Source: Pseudomonadota bacterium
Lineage (GTDB): Bacteria > Pseudomonadota > Gammaproteobacteria > Burkholderiales > Methylophilaceae
Assembly: GCA_020053735.1 (NCBI GenBank)
Contig: JAGVMP010000012.1
Span: forward strand, 1 to 64,000
DNA length: 64,000 nucleotides
Reading direction: 5' to 3'
Position 1 is the stretch's first letter. Each line of letters begins with the position of its first letter. Of this stretch, positions 28,305 to 39,129 are shown piece after piece. The position numbers and the translations under genes were made by a program. Under the pieces are notes generated by a model. The model was not told where the DNA came from, ran no database searches, and saw only the letters and a list, made by a program, of their open reading frames with translations.

Positions 28305-30509
28305 TTATAATTTTATGATGATGCCAGCCAAGGGAGGCAAGGTCATTAATAAGGATTGGTTGAAGTTCATCCAAGCCACGTTCTCCGTCGGCAAGCCTGC
28401 ACCGTTACCCTGGTTGCTACCGCCATAATATGCAGAATCACTATTAAAAACTTCTACATATTGTCCTGCTTGTGGCACACCAATGCGATAGTTTTGGCGC
28501 AACACAGGCGTAAAATTGAGCACTATTATAGCAAAAGAATCGTCTAGCCCACGTCTAATAAAGCTGACGATGGATTGATCCGAGTCGTGGCAATCAATCC
28601 AACTAAAGCCTTGTACTTCAAAATCCAACTCGTGTAAGCAATTAAGCTTGCTGTAAAGATGGTTTAAATCGCGCGCTGCACGTTGCACACCAAGGTGTGC
28701 TTCATGTTCTAGTAAATGCCAGTCTAGGCTGCGGTTTACGTTCCACTCTAAGCCTTGCGCAATTTCGTTGCCCATAAAATTAAGTTTTTTACCTGGGCTG
28801 GTCATTTGCAACGTCATCAGCAAGCGTAAATTAGCAAATTTTTGCCAAGCGTCACCAGGCATTTTGCCTATCATCGAACCTTTACCGTGCACGACTTCAT
28901 CATGCGAAAACGGCAATACAAAGTTTTCACTGTAGGCATACAGCTGACCAAATGTGAGTTTATCGTGATGATATTTGCGGTGTACAGGGTCTTGTTCAAT
29001 ATAGGCTAAGTTATCATTCATCCAGCCCATATTCCACTTCATGCTGAAGCCCAAACCGCCTAAATACACGGGTCGTGACACAGCAGGCCATGCGGTAGAC
29101 TCTTCAGCAATAGTGAGCGCGCCGGGGAAGTCTTGATGCACCACCATATTGAGCTGTTTTAAAAAGTCAATCGCTTCTAAATTCTCGCGACCACCATATT
29201 TATTGGGAATCCACTCATCTGCTTTGCGTGAATAATCTAAATACAGCATGGATGCCACTGCATCCACTCGCAGGCCATCAATATGAAACTCGCTGAGCCA
29301 AAAATAAGCGCTAGAGATTAAAAAATTACGTACCTCGTTGCGGCCATAGTTGAAAATCAGCGTACCCCAGTCTTGGTGCTCGCCAATGCGTGGGTCTTCA
29401 TGTTCGTATAATGCCGTGCCATCAAAGCGTGCCAACGCCCAATCGTCCTTAGGGAAGTGACCTGGTACCCAGTCGAGAATGACGCCAATACTGGCTTGGT
29501 GGCATGCGTCGATTAAATACTTCAAATCGTCTGGCGTACCGAATCTATTAGTCACACCGAAATAGCCCGTGGTTTGATAGCCCCATGATTCATTGAGCGG
29601 ATGCTCGGTAATCGGTAGCAATTCAATGTGTGTATAACCCATATCCACTAAGTAAGGCACTAGCTCTGCCGCCAAATCTCGGTAGCTTAGTAAGTGATTG
29701 CCATCTTTACGTCGCCACGAGCCTACATGTAGCTCATAGCAATTAAACGGTGCATGCAGCCAATCCTGGCTAGCGCGTTGATTCAGCCAAGCAGCATCTT
29801 GCCATTGGTGTTGGCTGGGCGCAGCAATTTTAGCGGCAGTGCCAGGGCGCAATTCAAATTCTCGCGCAAATGGGTCAGTTTTGGTGAGAATGGCATGGCT
29901 GTGACGATTGCGAATTTCAAATTTGTATAAAGTGGCTGCATCTAAATGTGGAATAAACAGTTCCCACACACCAGTACTGCCGCGCACGCGCATGGGATTG
30001 ATGCGGCCATCCCACTGGTTAAAATCCCCAACTACGCTGACGCGTTCTGCATTGGGTGCCCATACAGCAAAGCGCGTGCCAGCAACGCCTTGATGCGTAA
30101 CCAAATGTGCGCCAAAGGTGTTGTAAGCTTGATTTAAATTACCTTCACCAAATAGGTGTAATTCATCATCACTTAAAATTGGTGTAAAGCTGTAAGTGTC
30201 AAAAACCTCACGTGTTTGCCCGTTGCTTTCAATTTTTAGCAGACACGGCAGGCTAGGGGCAGTTTTACCTTGCCATTGGTATAAACCAGCAGCGTCAATC
30301 CGTTCACAATCTACCCATTTGGTTTTAAGTTTTAAGCTAACTTTACTTGCATAAGGCAAAAAAGCACGAAACACATGAGAACTAGCCTCTTGATGCAAGC
30401 CCAAGTAAGCAAATGCGTCGTGATGTTTGGCTTCCAAAATCAAACGCAAGTCATTTTGCAGCAGTTTTTGCGAGGTTTTTTCTAGGTTTTTTTTGGGTGC
30501 TGTAGCCAC
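28305..30509 (-). CDS. glgB: 1,4-alpha-glucan branching enzyme
   Basis: Makes alpha-1,6 branches in glycogen. 734 residues: an N-terminal domain (about 20-120), a CBM48 domain (GTRFAVWAPNAERVSVVGDFN, about 140-230), then the GH13 barrel. Catalytic residues: nucleophile Asp in GLRVDAVASMLY, acid/base Glu in TIAEESTAWP, transition-state Asp in FSHDEVVHGKGSM. The start is GTG at 30509; no ATG lies near, and the ribosome-binding site is weak. A TATAAT on the minus strand at 30551-30546 with no good -35 is the likely -10. Divergent from glgC with a 149-base gap, and upstream of pgi. Confidence 0.95.
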   Translation of the reverse strand: MATAPKKNLEKTSQKLLQNDLRLILEAKHHDAFAYLGLHQEASSHVFRAFLPYASKVSLKLKTKWVDCERIDAAGLYQWQGKTAPSLPCLLKIESNGQTREVFDTYSFTPILSDDELHLFGEGNLNQAYNTFGAHLVTHQGVAGTRFAVWAPNAERVSVVGDFNQWDGRINPMRVRGSTGVWELFIPHLDAATLYKFEIRNRHSHAILTKTDPFAREFELRPGTAAKIAAPSQHQWQDAAWLNQRASQDWLHAPFNCYELHVGSWRRKDGNHLLSYRDLAAELVPYLVDMGYTHIELLPITEHPLNESWGYQTTGYFGVTNRFGTPDDLKYLIDACHQASIGVILDWVPGHFPKDDWALARFDGTALYEHEDPRIGEHQDWGTLIFNYGRNEVRNFLISSAYFWLSEFHIDGLRVDAVASMLYLDYSRKADEWIPNKYGGRENLEAIDFLKQLNMVVHQDFPGALTIAEESTAWPAVSRPVYLGGLGFSMKWNMGWMNDNLAYIEQDPVHRKYHHDKLTFGQLYAYSENFVLPFSHDEVVHGKGSMIGKMPGDAWQKFANLRLLMTLQMTSPGKKLNFMGNEIAQGLEWNVNRSLDWHLLEHEAHLGVQRAARDLNHLYSKLNCLHELDFEVQGFSWIDCHDSDQSIVSFIRRGLDDSFAIIVLNFTPVLRQNYRIGVPQAGQYVEVFNSDSAYYGGSNQGNGAGLPTENVAWMNFNQSLLMTLPPLAGIIIKL

Positions 30510-30599
30510 AAGTTAATTTCAATAAAATTTAATGGTAGAGCTTAGATTATAACGCGATAATCGGCATATAATAATATCAATGTGAGCATTCGGTATTTA

Positions 30600-30627
30600 T
30601 TGATGACTTACATACAAGTCATATAAA
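30600..30627 (+). promoter_or_regulatory. Promoter of glgC
   Basis: TTGATG (30600-30605), 16-base spacer, TATAAA (30622-30627); start near 30634, then AAGGAG at 30645-30650 eight bases before the glgC ATG. Confidence 0.55.
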
Positions 30628-30658
30628 TGCTTAATAACAAAATTAAGGAGAGCAATCT

Positions 30659-31948
<1,290 letters not shown>

Positions 31949-32037
31949 AGGAGGTAGCAGTAACCCAAGTTGAAGCGTTTAACCGAACTTATCTAACCAC
32001 ACTAGTATTAAAAAATAAATTGTAGAATGAATAAATA

Positions 32038-33789
32038 ATGGCACCAGCAAAACTTTTAATTAACATTTACTGGCACATGCACCAGCCCGATTATCGCGAT
32101 TTAATCACGGGCGAATACATTTTACCTTGGACTTATTTGCATGCCATTAAAGATTATTCTGACATGGCATATCACTTAGAAGCAAACGTGAAAGCACGTG
32201 TTACCTTTAATTTTGTGCCTATTTTACTAGACCAATTAGAGGATTATGTAACGCAATTTGAAACCGGAGTCATCAAAGACCCGTTGTTGCAAATGCTAGG
32301 TGCGGATAGTTTGGACCATGTTTCGCCCGAGCGTTGTGAGCTGATTATTGAAAGCTGCTTTAAAAGCCATCACGAGAAAATGCTTTCTCCTTATGTCGCA
32401 TATCAGCGGCTGTATCATTTGTACCAAGTAGCCAGTCAAGGTGCTGATGATCTCAGTCTGCAATATTTCTCAGCACAATATAAAGCCGATTTGTTGGTGT
32501 GGTATCACTTGGCGTGGATGGGTGAGAGCATTAAGCGTGGTAATCGATTGGTGCAAACGCTCATCTCTAAAGGCAGTCACTTTAATGTAAAGGATCGCCA
32601 GGCCTTATTTAAGTTGGTGGGCGAAATCATTCGCAATTTAATCCCGCGCTACAAAACCTTACAACAAAAAGGTCAAATCGAAATCTCCAGCACGCCACAC
32701 CATCATCCCATTTTGCCATTATTGTTAGATTTTAATAGCACCTTAGATGCCATGCCCAATGCGACTTTGCCACTAGCGCCTAGATATGCTGGTGGAGAAG
32801 CGCGTGCAATCAGCCATGTGCAACAGGCGCAAGCATCGCACGAGCGCAGATTTGGCGAACAGCCAGTGGGTATGTGGCCAGCAGAAGGCTCAGTCTCCAA
32901 AGAAGCCTTGTTGCTATTAGCCAAACAGGGTGTTAAGTGGGCGGCCTCGGGTGAAACTGTACTTACCAATAGCTTAATGAAATCTAATCCCAGTAAAGCG
33001 CTTAGATCGCACCATGATTATTTGTACAAGCCTTATAAAGTAAGTGATGGTAGTGATGAGATTGTATGTTTTTTCAGAGACGACAGGCTTTCAGACAAAA
33101 TTGGTTTTGAGTACGCAAAGATGCACAGTACCGATGCCGTAAACGACTTTATTAAAGATTTAGAACAAGTGCGTACCAGTTTTCAAGCACATGAAAACCC
33201 AGTAGTCAGCGTGATTTTAGATGGCGAAAACGCATGGGAATATTATCCCTACAACGGGCATTATTTTTTGACTGAGTTATATCAGGCACTTTCAAACCAT
33301 CTCGATATTGAAATGGTGACGCAATCTGAGATATTGCAAGCCATTGAAAATCCAAGTAAAAGCCCTTATAAAGTATTTTGTGGCAATTTGCCAGAAGTTG
33401 CCGCCGGCAGTTGGGTGTACGGCACTTTCAGTACTTGGATAGGCAGTAAAGATAAAAATCGCGGCTGGGATTTGTTATGCGAGGCTAAACTCGCTTATGA
33501 TCAAGCCGTGCAAAAGGGTGCTTTAACTGCCGAACAAATTAAATTGTGTGAAGATCAGCTTGCAGTGTGTGAAGGGTCGGATTGGTTTTGGTGGTTAGGG
33601 GACTACAATTCCGCCGCTAGCATCAGCAGTTTCGATAATCTGTATCGGCGTAATTTAAGTAATTTATATATGTTATTAAAATTACCTGTACCTGTAAATT
33701 TGTCTATCCCTATCAATGTAGATAATTCACAGCAAGAAAGTGAAATTGCTGCCAATAGTGGAACCATGAAGCGGGGCAAAGAAAGCTAA
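32038..33789 (+). CDS. Glycoside hydrolase family 57 protein
   Basis: 583-residue cytoplasmic enzyme of the GH57 (beta/alpha)7-barrel family, which includes alpha-amylases, 4-alpha-glucanotransferases and amylopullulanases. Family motifs are visible: WHMHQPDYRD at residues about 12-21 (motif 1), GMWPAEGSVS with the nucleophile Glu near 281 (motif 3), and VILDGENAWEYYPYNG with the acid/base Asp near 396 (motif 4). No signal peptide. The spacing to malQ is 9 bases and it follows glgC, so it probably acts on storage glucan or maltodextrin. Hydrolase and transferase activity cannot be told apart here. The ATG at 32038 has only a weak ribosome-binding site. Confidence 0.88.
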   Translation: MAPAKLLINIYWHMHQPDYRDLITGEYILPWTYLHAIKDYSDMAYHLEANVKARVTFNFVPILLDQLEDYVTQFETGVIKDPLLQMLGADSLDHVSPERCELIIESCFKSHHEKMLSPYVAYQRLYHLYQVASQGADDLSLQYFSAQYKADLLVWYHLAWMGESIKRGNRLVQTLISKGSHFNVKDRQALFKLVGEIIRNLIPRYKTLQQKGQIEISSTPHHHPILPLLLDFNSTLDAMPNATLPLAPRYAGGEARAISHVQQAQASHERRFGEQPVGMWPAEGSVSKEALLLLAKQGVKWAASGETVLTNSLMKSNPSKALRSHHDYLYKPYKVSDGSDEIVCFFRDDRLSDKIGFEYAKMHSTDAVNDFIKDLEQVRTSFQAHENPVVSVILDGENAWEYYPYNGHYFLTELYQALSNHLDIEMVTQSEILQAIENPSKSPYKVFCGNLPEVAAGSWVYGTFSTWIGSKDKNRGWDLLCEAKLAYDQAVQKGALTAEQIKLCEDQLAVCEGSDWFWWLGDYNSAASISSFDNLYRRNLSNLYMLLKLPVPVNLSIPINVDNSQQESEIAANSGTMKRGKES

Positions 33790-33798
33790 ATCAACTTC

Positions 33799-35283
33799 AT
33801 GGTAGCGTCAAAAAAAATAAGCCAAGTAATAAGACGCGCATCGCGCAGTGCAGGCGTACTACTGCATATAAGCTCGCTACCGTCAGCTAATTTTGGTGCA
33901 GATGCGTATAAATTCGTCGATTTCTTAGCTAATATTGGCGCACATATTTGGCAAACGCTGCCGCTCAATATGCCGCACGACGATGGCTCTCCATACCAAT
34001 GCTTAAGCGCGCATGCAGGCAACCCAGCATTCATAGATTTTAGCACTCTGGTCACACTTGGGCTGCTCAAGAGTGAAGACTTAGCAGAAAATGATAATGC
34101 CCTGCATACTAATAAGAATGCGCTTGCTAGCTTAGCCTTTGCAAACTATAAACAACATAAAAATACAGCTTTAAAACAAGAATACACAAAGTTTTGTCGA
34201 GAAAATGTAAGTTGGCTGAGTGATTTTGCCTGTTTCTTGTTATTGCGAGAAAAATATCACCATGCCAGTTGGCAAACTTGGCCAACGTCATTTAAAAATA
34301 AGCAGCCTGCCGCCATAAAGCAGCTAAAAAAAAGCAACGCGCACGCAATCGGCATTATTAAATTTACCCAGTTCTTGTTTTTTAAGCAATGGCAGGCACT
34401 TAAAGCCCACGCCAACCAAAAAGGTATCGCCATGTTTGGCGATATTCCTATTTTTGTGGCGTACGACAGTGCCGATGTGTGGGCAAAGCCGTATTTGTTT
34501 AAGTTGGATAAAACCAAAAAAATGCAAGTAGTAGCAGGCGTGCCGCCTGATTATTTCTCGGAAACTGGTCAGCGTTGGGGCAACCCGCATTACGATTGGC
34601 AAGCGATGCAAGCGCGTGGATTTAGTTGGTGGCTGGCGCGTATGCGCACGCAAAGTCGTATGTTTGATTTGCTACGCATAGACCATTTTCGCGGCCTTGA
34701 ATCTGCATGGGAAATTGCCGAGCATGCAGACACTGCCGTGGAAGGCACATGGGTATTGGCTCCTGGCGATGCTCTTTTGAAGGCGATTAAAAAAGCCTTT
34801 CCGCATTTACAATTGATTGCAGAAGATTTGGGTGTGATTACCGTAGAAGTAAATGCCTTACGCGAAAAATACGCACTACCAGGCATGAAGATTTTGCAAT
34901 TTGCTTTTGGTGGTGACGACAGCAACCCATATTTGCCACACAATATTACCGAGGATAGTGTGGTTTACACTGGTACGCATGACAATGACACCACGCTGGG
35001 TTGGGCGCAGCAGTTAGATGAGCAAACAAAAAATCATGTGCATAGTGTGCTGGGGAATATTCATCCAGAAATGCCACATGCGCTTATTGAATTGGCATTG
35101 GTGAGTAAAGCCAATATGGTGATTATTCCTATGCAGGATATTTTGGGCTTGGATGGTGCGCATCGCATGAATACACCTGGCACGATAGAAAATAATTGGC
35201 GTTGGCAATTTAATTGGCCGCAACTCACGCAAGACCATATTCAACGCATTAAACTCGCGATAAAATCATCTCAAAGAGCTTAA
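33799..35283 (+). CDS. malQ: 4-alpha-glucanotransferase
   Basis: GH77 disproportionating enzyme (amylomaltase) that transfers alpha-1,4-glucan segments and releases glucose. 494 residues, the short Thermus-type form without the N-terminal extension of E. coli MalQ. Motifs: RSAGVLLHISSLPS near the start, nucleophile Asp in LLRIDHFRGLE, acid/base Glu in LIAEDLGVIT, third Asp in YTGTHDNDTTLGW, and the C-terminal RMNTPGTIENNWRW. ATG 9 bases after the GH57 stop; translation is probably coupled. Its glucose product fits the sugar kinase gene 24 bases downstream. Confidence 0.95.
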   Translation: MVASKKISQVIRRASRSAGVLLHISSLPSANFGADAYKFVDFLANIGAHIWQTLPLNMPHDDGSPYQCLSAHAGNPAFIDFSTLVTLGLLKSEDLAENDNALHTNKNALASLAFANYKQHKNTALKQEYTKFCRENVSWLSDFACFLLLREKYHHASWQTWPTSFKNKQPAAIKQLKKSNAHAIGIIKFTQFLFFKQWQALKAHANQKGIAMFGDIPIFVAYDSADVWAKPYLFKLDKTKKMQVVAGVPPDYFSETGQRWGNPHYDWQAMQARGFSWWLARMRTQSRMFDLLRIDHFRGLESAWEIAEHADTAVEGTWVLAPGDALLKAIKKAFPHLQLIAEDLGVITVEVNALREKYALPGMKILQFAFGGDDSNPYLPHNITEDSVVYTGTHDNDTTLGWAQQLDEQTKNHVHSVLGNIHPEMPHALIELALVSKANMVIIPMQDILGLDGAHRMNTPGTIENNWRWQFNWPQLTQDHIQRIKLAIKSSQRA

Positions 35284-35307
35284 AAGTACATAATTAAAAG
35301 GGATAAC

Positions 35308-36234
35308 ATGCTGGCGTTAGGCATCGATGTAGGTGGCACCAACATTCGCTTTGGCGTATTCGATGGTCATCAGCTTATTCACACCTCACGCTTGGAAGCC
35401 AACTTAAGTCAAGCCTGCAGAGATGTGTCGGCTGACAGCGCAGCGTTTGCAGTTGTGCATATTTTATCCAGTGAAATCGTCAAAATCATCGAAAAACACC
35501 CCACTATTCAAGCTGTTGGTATTGGCTTTCCAGGGTTTATTCATCCCGATAGCAAAAATATTATCCAATCACCCAATTTGCCTGGTTTAAGCTATTTTGA
35601 TTTGCGAGGTGAGTTGTCGACTGTTTTAAATTTACCCGTGACGATTGAAAATGATGCCAATGCTGCCGCGTATGGCGAATATTGCTTAGCAGATAAGCCT
35701 GAAGGCGGCTTAATTTACTTGGGGTTAGGTACTGGCGTGGGTGGCGGCCTAGTTGTTGGTGGCAAGCTTTATACAGGCCAGCATGGTTTTGCAATGGAGG
35801 CTGGACATATCATTATTGAACCAAACGGCAGGCAGTGCGGCTGTGGCAACAAGGGCTGCATGGAACAATATGCCTCTGCATCTGGTGTGGCGATGAGTTA
35901 TTTTAATGCAACTCAACAGCGACTCTCCGCTCATCAAATTGCCGAGCTCGCAGATAGTGGCGATAAAGCCGCGATTGAAGCTTATTTGTTGGCAGCAAAT
36001 GCCTTAGCCCAAGCACTGGCGAGTATTGCCAAGGTGTTAGATATAAAAAATGTGGTGATCGGCGGCGGCATGACGGCTGCCTGGCCGCTGATGCAACAAG
36101 CTTTTAAAACACGACTTGATGCAGATTTGATTCCTGCATTGCGTGACGGTATTCAAGTGAAAATCTCTACCGCTGAAGACACTGCAGGTATGCTAGGTGC
36201 GGCGATGCTAGCGAGGAAACATAGTACTTTGTAA
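35308..36234 (+). CDS. ROK-family sugar kinase (probable glucokinase)
   Basis: 308-residue cytoplasmic hexose kinase of the ROK type. ATP phosphate motif LGIDVGGTNIRFG at 4-16, catalytic Asp in IENDANAAAYGE, GLGTGVGGGLV, and the zinc-binding ROK signature with EAGHIIIEPNG and CGCGNKGCMEQYAS. Glucose is the most likely substrate because the gene closes the glgC-GH57-malQ run and MalQ releases glucose; ROK proteins also phosphorylate fructose, allose, N-acetylglucosamine or N-acetylmannosamine, so no symbol is given. Strong ribosome-binding site (AAAAGGGAT). Confidence 0.88.
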   Translation: MLALGIDVGGTNIRFGVFDGHQLIHTSRLEANLSQACRDVSADSAAFAVVHILSSEIVKIIEKHPTIQAVGIGFPGFIHPDSKNIIQSPNLPGLSYFDLRGELSTVLNLPVTIENDANAAAYGEYCLADKPEGGLIYLGLGTGVGGGLVVGGKLYTGQHGFAMEAGHIIIEPNGRQCGCGNKGCMEQYASASGVAMSYFNATQQRLSAHQIAELADSGDKAAIEAYLLAANALAQALASIAKVLDIKNVVIGGGMTAAWPLMQQAFKTRLDADLIPALRDGIQVKISTAEDTAGMLGAAMLARKHSTL

Positions 36235-36288
36235 TAATATTGCCACATAACTTTTCATATAATCCATGATTAGTTAAGGTGGTTAAAA

Positions 36289-38058
36289 ATGAACCCTGCA
36301 ATACTGGAATCTGAAGTAACAACAATATTACAATCAAAAAATCTTACGGCTTTGTTTCAGCCAATCATTGATATTAACCGTAGTGTAATATACGGCCATG
36401 AGGCGCTTATTCGCGGACCAGTGGGCACAAAGTTACATTCACCAATTGATTTATTTGAGGCCTCTCATTTGGTGGGTTTAACTCCAGAAATGGAATTTTT
36501 AAGTCGTGAAGTTGTGCTTAGTCAGTATGCTAAATCTAAAAACTTAAACAAGCTATTTGTCAATATTAGCCCACTATGTTTGCAACTAACAGAATCTCAA
36601 TATGCGTTTAGTATAAGCCAGCTTGAGCATATAGGCTTGAGACCTAGAGATATTGTCATTGAAATCACAGAAGGTACATCAATTAAAGATTACAGGGTTC
36701 TCAAAAATGTAATAAGTCGATATCGTGAAATGGGGTTTAGTATCGCTTTGGACGATTTGGGTGAAGGCTTTTCAAGTTTAAGGCTTTGGTCTGAAATCTC
36801 GCCAGACTTTGTCAAAATTGATAAGCATTTCATTAGTAATATTCATAACGATTTAGTTAAGTTAGAGTTTGTACGGGCTATACAGAAAATTGCCATCGAG
36901 TCAGGTGGTTTAACAATCGCAGAAGGTGTAGAGACACGAGACGAGCTTGCCGTTGTTAAAGACCTTAAAGTTAATTTTGCCCAAGGTTACTTGTTTGGCA
37001 GGCCATTACCACAGTTCCTAGGGTCGCTTGCAGACGATGTAAAAGCGTTACTAAACAAAAGCTCTATCAGTGTATTTCCGGATTCGGCAAGCATGACTAA
37101 ACAGTCAACCGTAGCCAATCTGGTAAGTTATCAACCAGCGGTAACAGCAGATATGACGAATGAAGAGGTTTACGCAATGTTTCAAGCAGAACCCCGCTTA
37201 TATTCTATTCCAGTTGTCGCTGAAAAAATGCCGATAGGCTTAATTAGCCGTTTTGACACGATTGACCGTCTAGCTAAACTTTACCAAAAAGAGTTGCATG
37301 GTAAAAAGCCATGTACGCAATTTATGAATGATGCGCCTTTAATTGTGCAAAAAACCATGACAATAAATGCCTTAAGCGAATTGTTTTTAAATGCCGATCC
37401 GCAGTATTTATTGAATGGGTTTATTGTAGTCGATGAAGATGAATACATTGGTACAGGCAGTGGCCATGGACTGTTAAGAGAGATCACCAATTTACAAATA
37501 AACGCGGCTAGATACGCAAACCCCTTAACTTCATTACCAGGAAACGTGCCGATTAATACACATATTGATCGTTTATTAGAAAATGCGCAGCCTTTTGTGG
37601 CTTGTTACTGTGATTTAGATAACTTTAAACCATTTAATGATGCATATGGTTATCGACGTGGAGACGAACTTATTCAATTTGTCGGACATTTATTGAGTAA
37701 TGTAGCCATCGATAAAAATGATTTTATTGGGCATGTGGGTGGCGATGACTTTATTTTGCTATTTCAATCTAAAAATTGGGAGCAGTTATGTCTTTCGGCG
37801 TTGGATACCATTACCAAAGTCATTCCAGATTTTTATGACAAAAATGATGTAGAAAAAGGGGGAATCAAAGTGGAAGATCGACTCGGTAATGTTAATTTTT
37901 ATCCTTTTGGTAGTATGTCAATTGGCGCAGTAAAGGTGTTGCCAGCGTTGTTTAAAAGCCATCATGAAGTAGCGGGAGCAATGGGTCGCGCCAAAAAAGA
38001 AGCCAAGAAAACACAAGGCAATAGTTTATTTATTGACAGGCGCTCATGTAGTCACTAG
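36289..38058 (+). CDS. EAL-CBS-GGDEF cyclic-di-GMP protein
   Basis: 589 residues, no membrane segment. EAL phosphodiesterase domain first (about 13-255) with most catalytic residues: HEALIRG, Asn in FVNISP, Glu in IEITEG, the double Asp in LDDLGEGFS, Lys in VKIDKHF, Glu in IAEGVE and Gln in AQGYLFGRPLP. A CBS pair (about 270-415) can sense adenine nucleotides. The GGDEF domain is C-terminal with GGDDF at 484-488, Asp replacing the metal-binding Glu, and no RxxD inhibitory site, so it may be a weak cyclase or a GTP sensor. This domain order matches a known proteobacterial family. Ribosome-binding site AAGGTGG. Its 3' end overlaps the convergent queG gene by 15 bases. Confidence 0.9.
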   Translation: MNPAILESEVTTILQSKNLTALFQPIIDINRSVIYGHEALIRGPVGTKLHSPIDLFEASHLVGLTPEMEFLSREVVLSQYAKSKNLNKLFVNISPLCLQLTESQYAFSISQLEHIGLRPRDIVIEITEGTSIKDYRVLKNVISRYREMGFSIALDDLGEGFSSLRLWSEISPDFVKIDKHFISNIHNDLVKLEFVRAIQKIAIESGGLTIAEGVETRDELAVVKDLKVNFAQGYLFGRPLPQFLGSLADDVKALLNKSSISVFPDSASMTKQSTVANLVSYQPAVTADMTNEEVYAMFQAEPRLYSIPVVAEKMPIGLISRFDTIDRLAKLYQKELHGKKPCTQFMNDAPLIVQKTMTINALSELFLNADPQYLLNGFIVVDEDEYIGTGSGHGLLREITNLQINAARYANPLTSLPGNVPINTHIDRLLENAQPFVACYCDLDNFKPFNDAYGYRRGDELIQFVGHLLSNVAIDKNDFIGHVGGDDFILLFQSKNWEQLCLSALDTITKVIPDFYDKNDVEKGGIKVEDRLGNVNFYPFGSMSIGAVKVLPALFKSHHEVAGAMGRAKKEAKKTQGNSLFIDRRSCSH

Positions 38059-39129
38059 GTGCTGCCGCAACGCCCAATCCACGTGCTCTCTGAGTAATTC
38101 ATTATTATCATGTTCACGCGTGTTTAAGGCGATCATTACTTCGGGTGTACTAGGCGCATTACCCAAACCCACGGCTATATTGCGCAGCCATTGTGTATAG
38201 CCAATCCGGTAAATGGCGCTGCCTGCCATTTTTTGGTTAAATTCCGCCTCGCTCCAGCCAAAACATTCCACTAAGCTAATGTTATCTAAACCATTGCGCA
38301 CATTAAAATCGGGTTCTTGAGTGATTTCAGCAAACTTATTCCACGGGCATACCAATTGGCAATCATCACAGCCGTATACACGGTTGCCTATGAGTGGCCT
38401 AAATTCTAAAGGGATTGCGCCTTTTAGCTCGATTGTTAAATAAGAGATACAGCGCCGCGCATCAACTTCATATGGTCGTGTAATTGCTTTAGTTGGACAG
38501 ATGTCGATGCAGGCGCTGCAACTGCCACAGTGGTTGGTGGCTTTTTGGTCAACAGGTAACGGTAAATTAGTGTAAATTTCACCCAAAAAAAACCAAGAGC
38601 CGTGGTCTTTATTCAGTAACAACGTGTGTTTGCCGCGCCAACCTAAGCCAGATTTCTCTGCCAGCGCCACCTCTAACACTGGCGCGCTATCAGTAAATAC
38701 GCGGCTTTCAAGTTTAAAGTCTCCAAAGTCTTCGGCATGGTTTGCGATTTTATCACATAGTTTCTGCAGTTTTTGCCGCATCACTTTGTGGTAATCGCGG
38801 CCAAGCGCATAGCGTGAAATAAACGCCTGCGCACTATTTTCCAACACGCTCCAGCTCTCTTTGGCGCTAGGCGGTAAGTAATCTAGGCGCGCGGTGATGA
38901 CGCGCACGGTATTCGGCACTAAATCTGCAGGTCTGGTTCGCTTGACCCCATGTTTTGCCATATAATCCATGTCACCATGAAAGCCTTTATTAATCCAAGC
39001 TTGGTGTTCGACCTCAGCGCTACTCAAATCAGTATCGGTAATGCCTATCTCGGCAAAGCCCAATTCGTGGCCCCAGCGCTTGATGTCAGCCGTCAGGCTT
39101 GTATAGTCGTTGTCGTTTAATAATTGCAT
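38044..39129 (-). CDS. queG: Epoxyqueuosine reductase
   Basis: Last step of queuosine synthesis: reduces epoxyqueuosine at tRNA position 34 using a cobalamin and two [4Fe-4S] clusters. 361 residues. Conserved DSAPVLEVALAEKSGLGWRGKH stretch near 153-174, ferredoxin motif CGSCSACIDICPTKAI, second CDDCQLVCPWN, and HEAT-like C-terminal repeats. The start ATG (39129-39127) directly abuts the ATG of tsaE on the other strand, the six bases CATATG holding both; an in-frame stop 21 bases upstream and no other start codon support it. Conserved neighbourhood with tsaE, an amidase and mutL as in E. coli, though nnr is absent here. Confidence 0.95.
   Translation of the reverse strand: MQLLNDNDYTSLTADIKRWGHELGFAEIGITDTDLSSAEVEHQAWINKGFHGDMDYMAKHGVKRTRPADLVPNTVRVITARLDYLPPSAKESWSVLENSAQAFISRYALGRDYHKVMRQKLQKLCDKIANHAEDFGDFKLESRVFTDSAPVLEVALAEKSGLGWRGKHTLLLNKDHGSWFFLGEIYTNLPLPVDQKATNHCGSCSACIDICPTKAITRPYEVDARRCISYLTIELKGAIPLEFRPLIGNRVYGCDDCQLVCPWNKFAEITQEPDFNVRNGLDNISLVECFGWSEAEFNQKMAGSAIYRIGYTQWLRNIAVGLGNAPSTPEVMIALNTREHDNNELLREHVDWALRQHLVTT
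39080..39107 (+). promoter_or_regulatory. tsaE promoter inside the queG coding sequence
   Basis: TTGATG (39080-39085), 16-base spacer, TATAGT (39102-39107). Start near 39114, leaving about 16 bases before the tsaE ATG at 39130. It lies within codons of the opposite-strand queG gene, as it must because the two start codons touch. Confidence 0.55.

Noticed and set aside
34101-34110. Third copy of the palindromic repeat in malQ
   Set aside because: Only GCCCTGCA matches; the remainder is ordinary coding sequence.
39124-39129. TTG start two codons before tsaE
   Set aside because: The ATG at 39130 matches the family start; the extra two codons are not needed.
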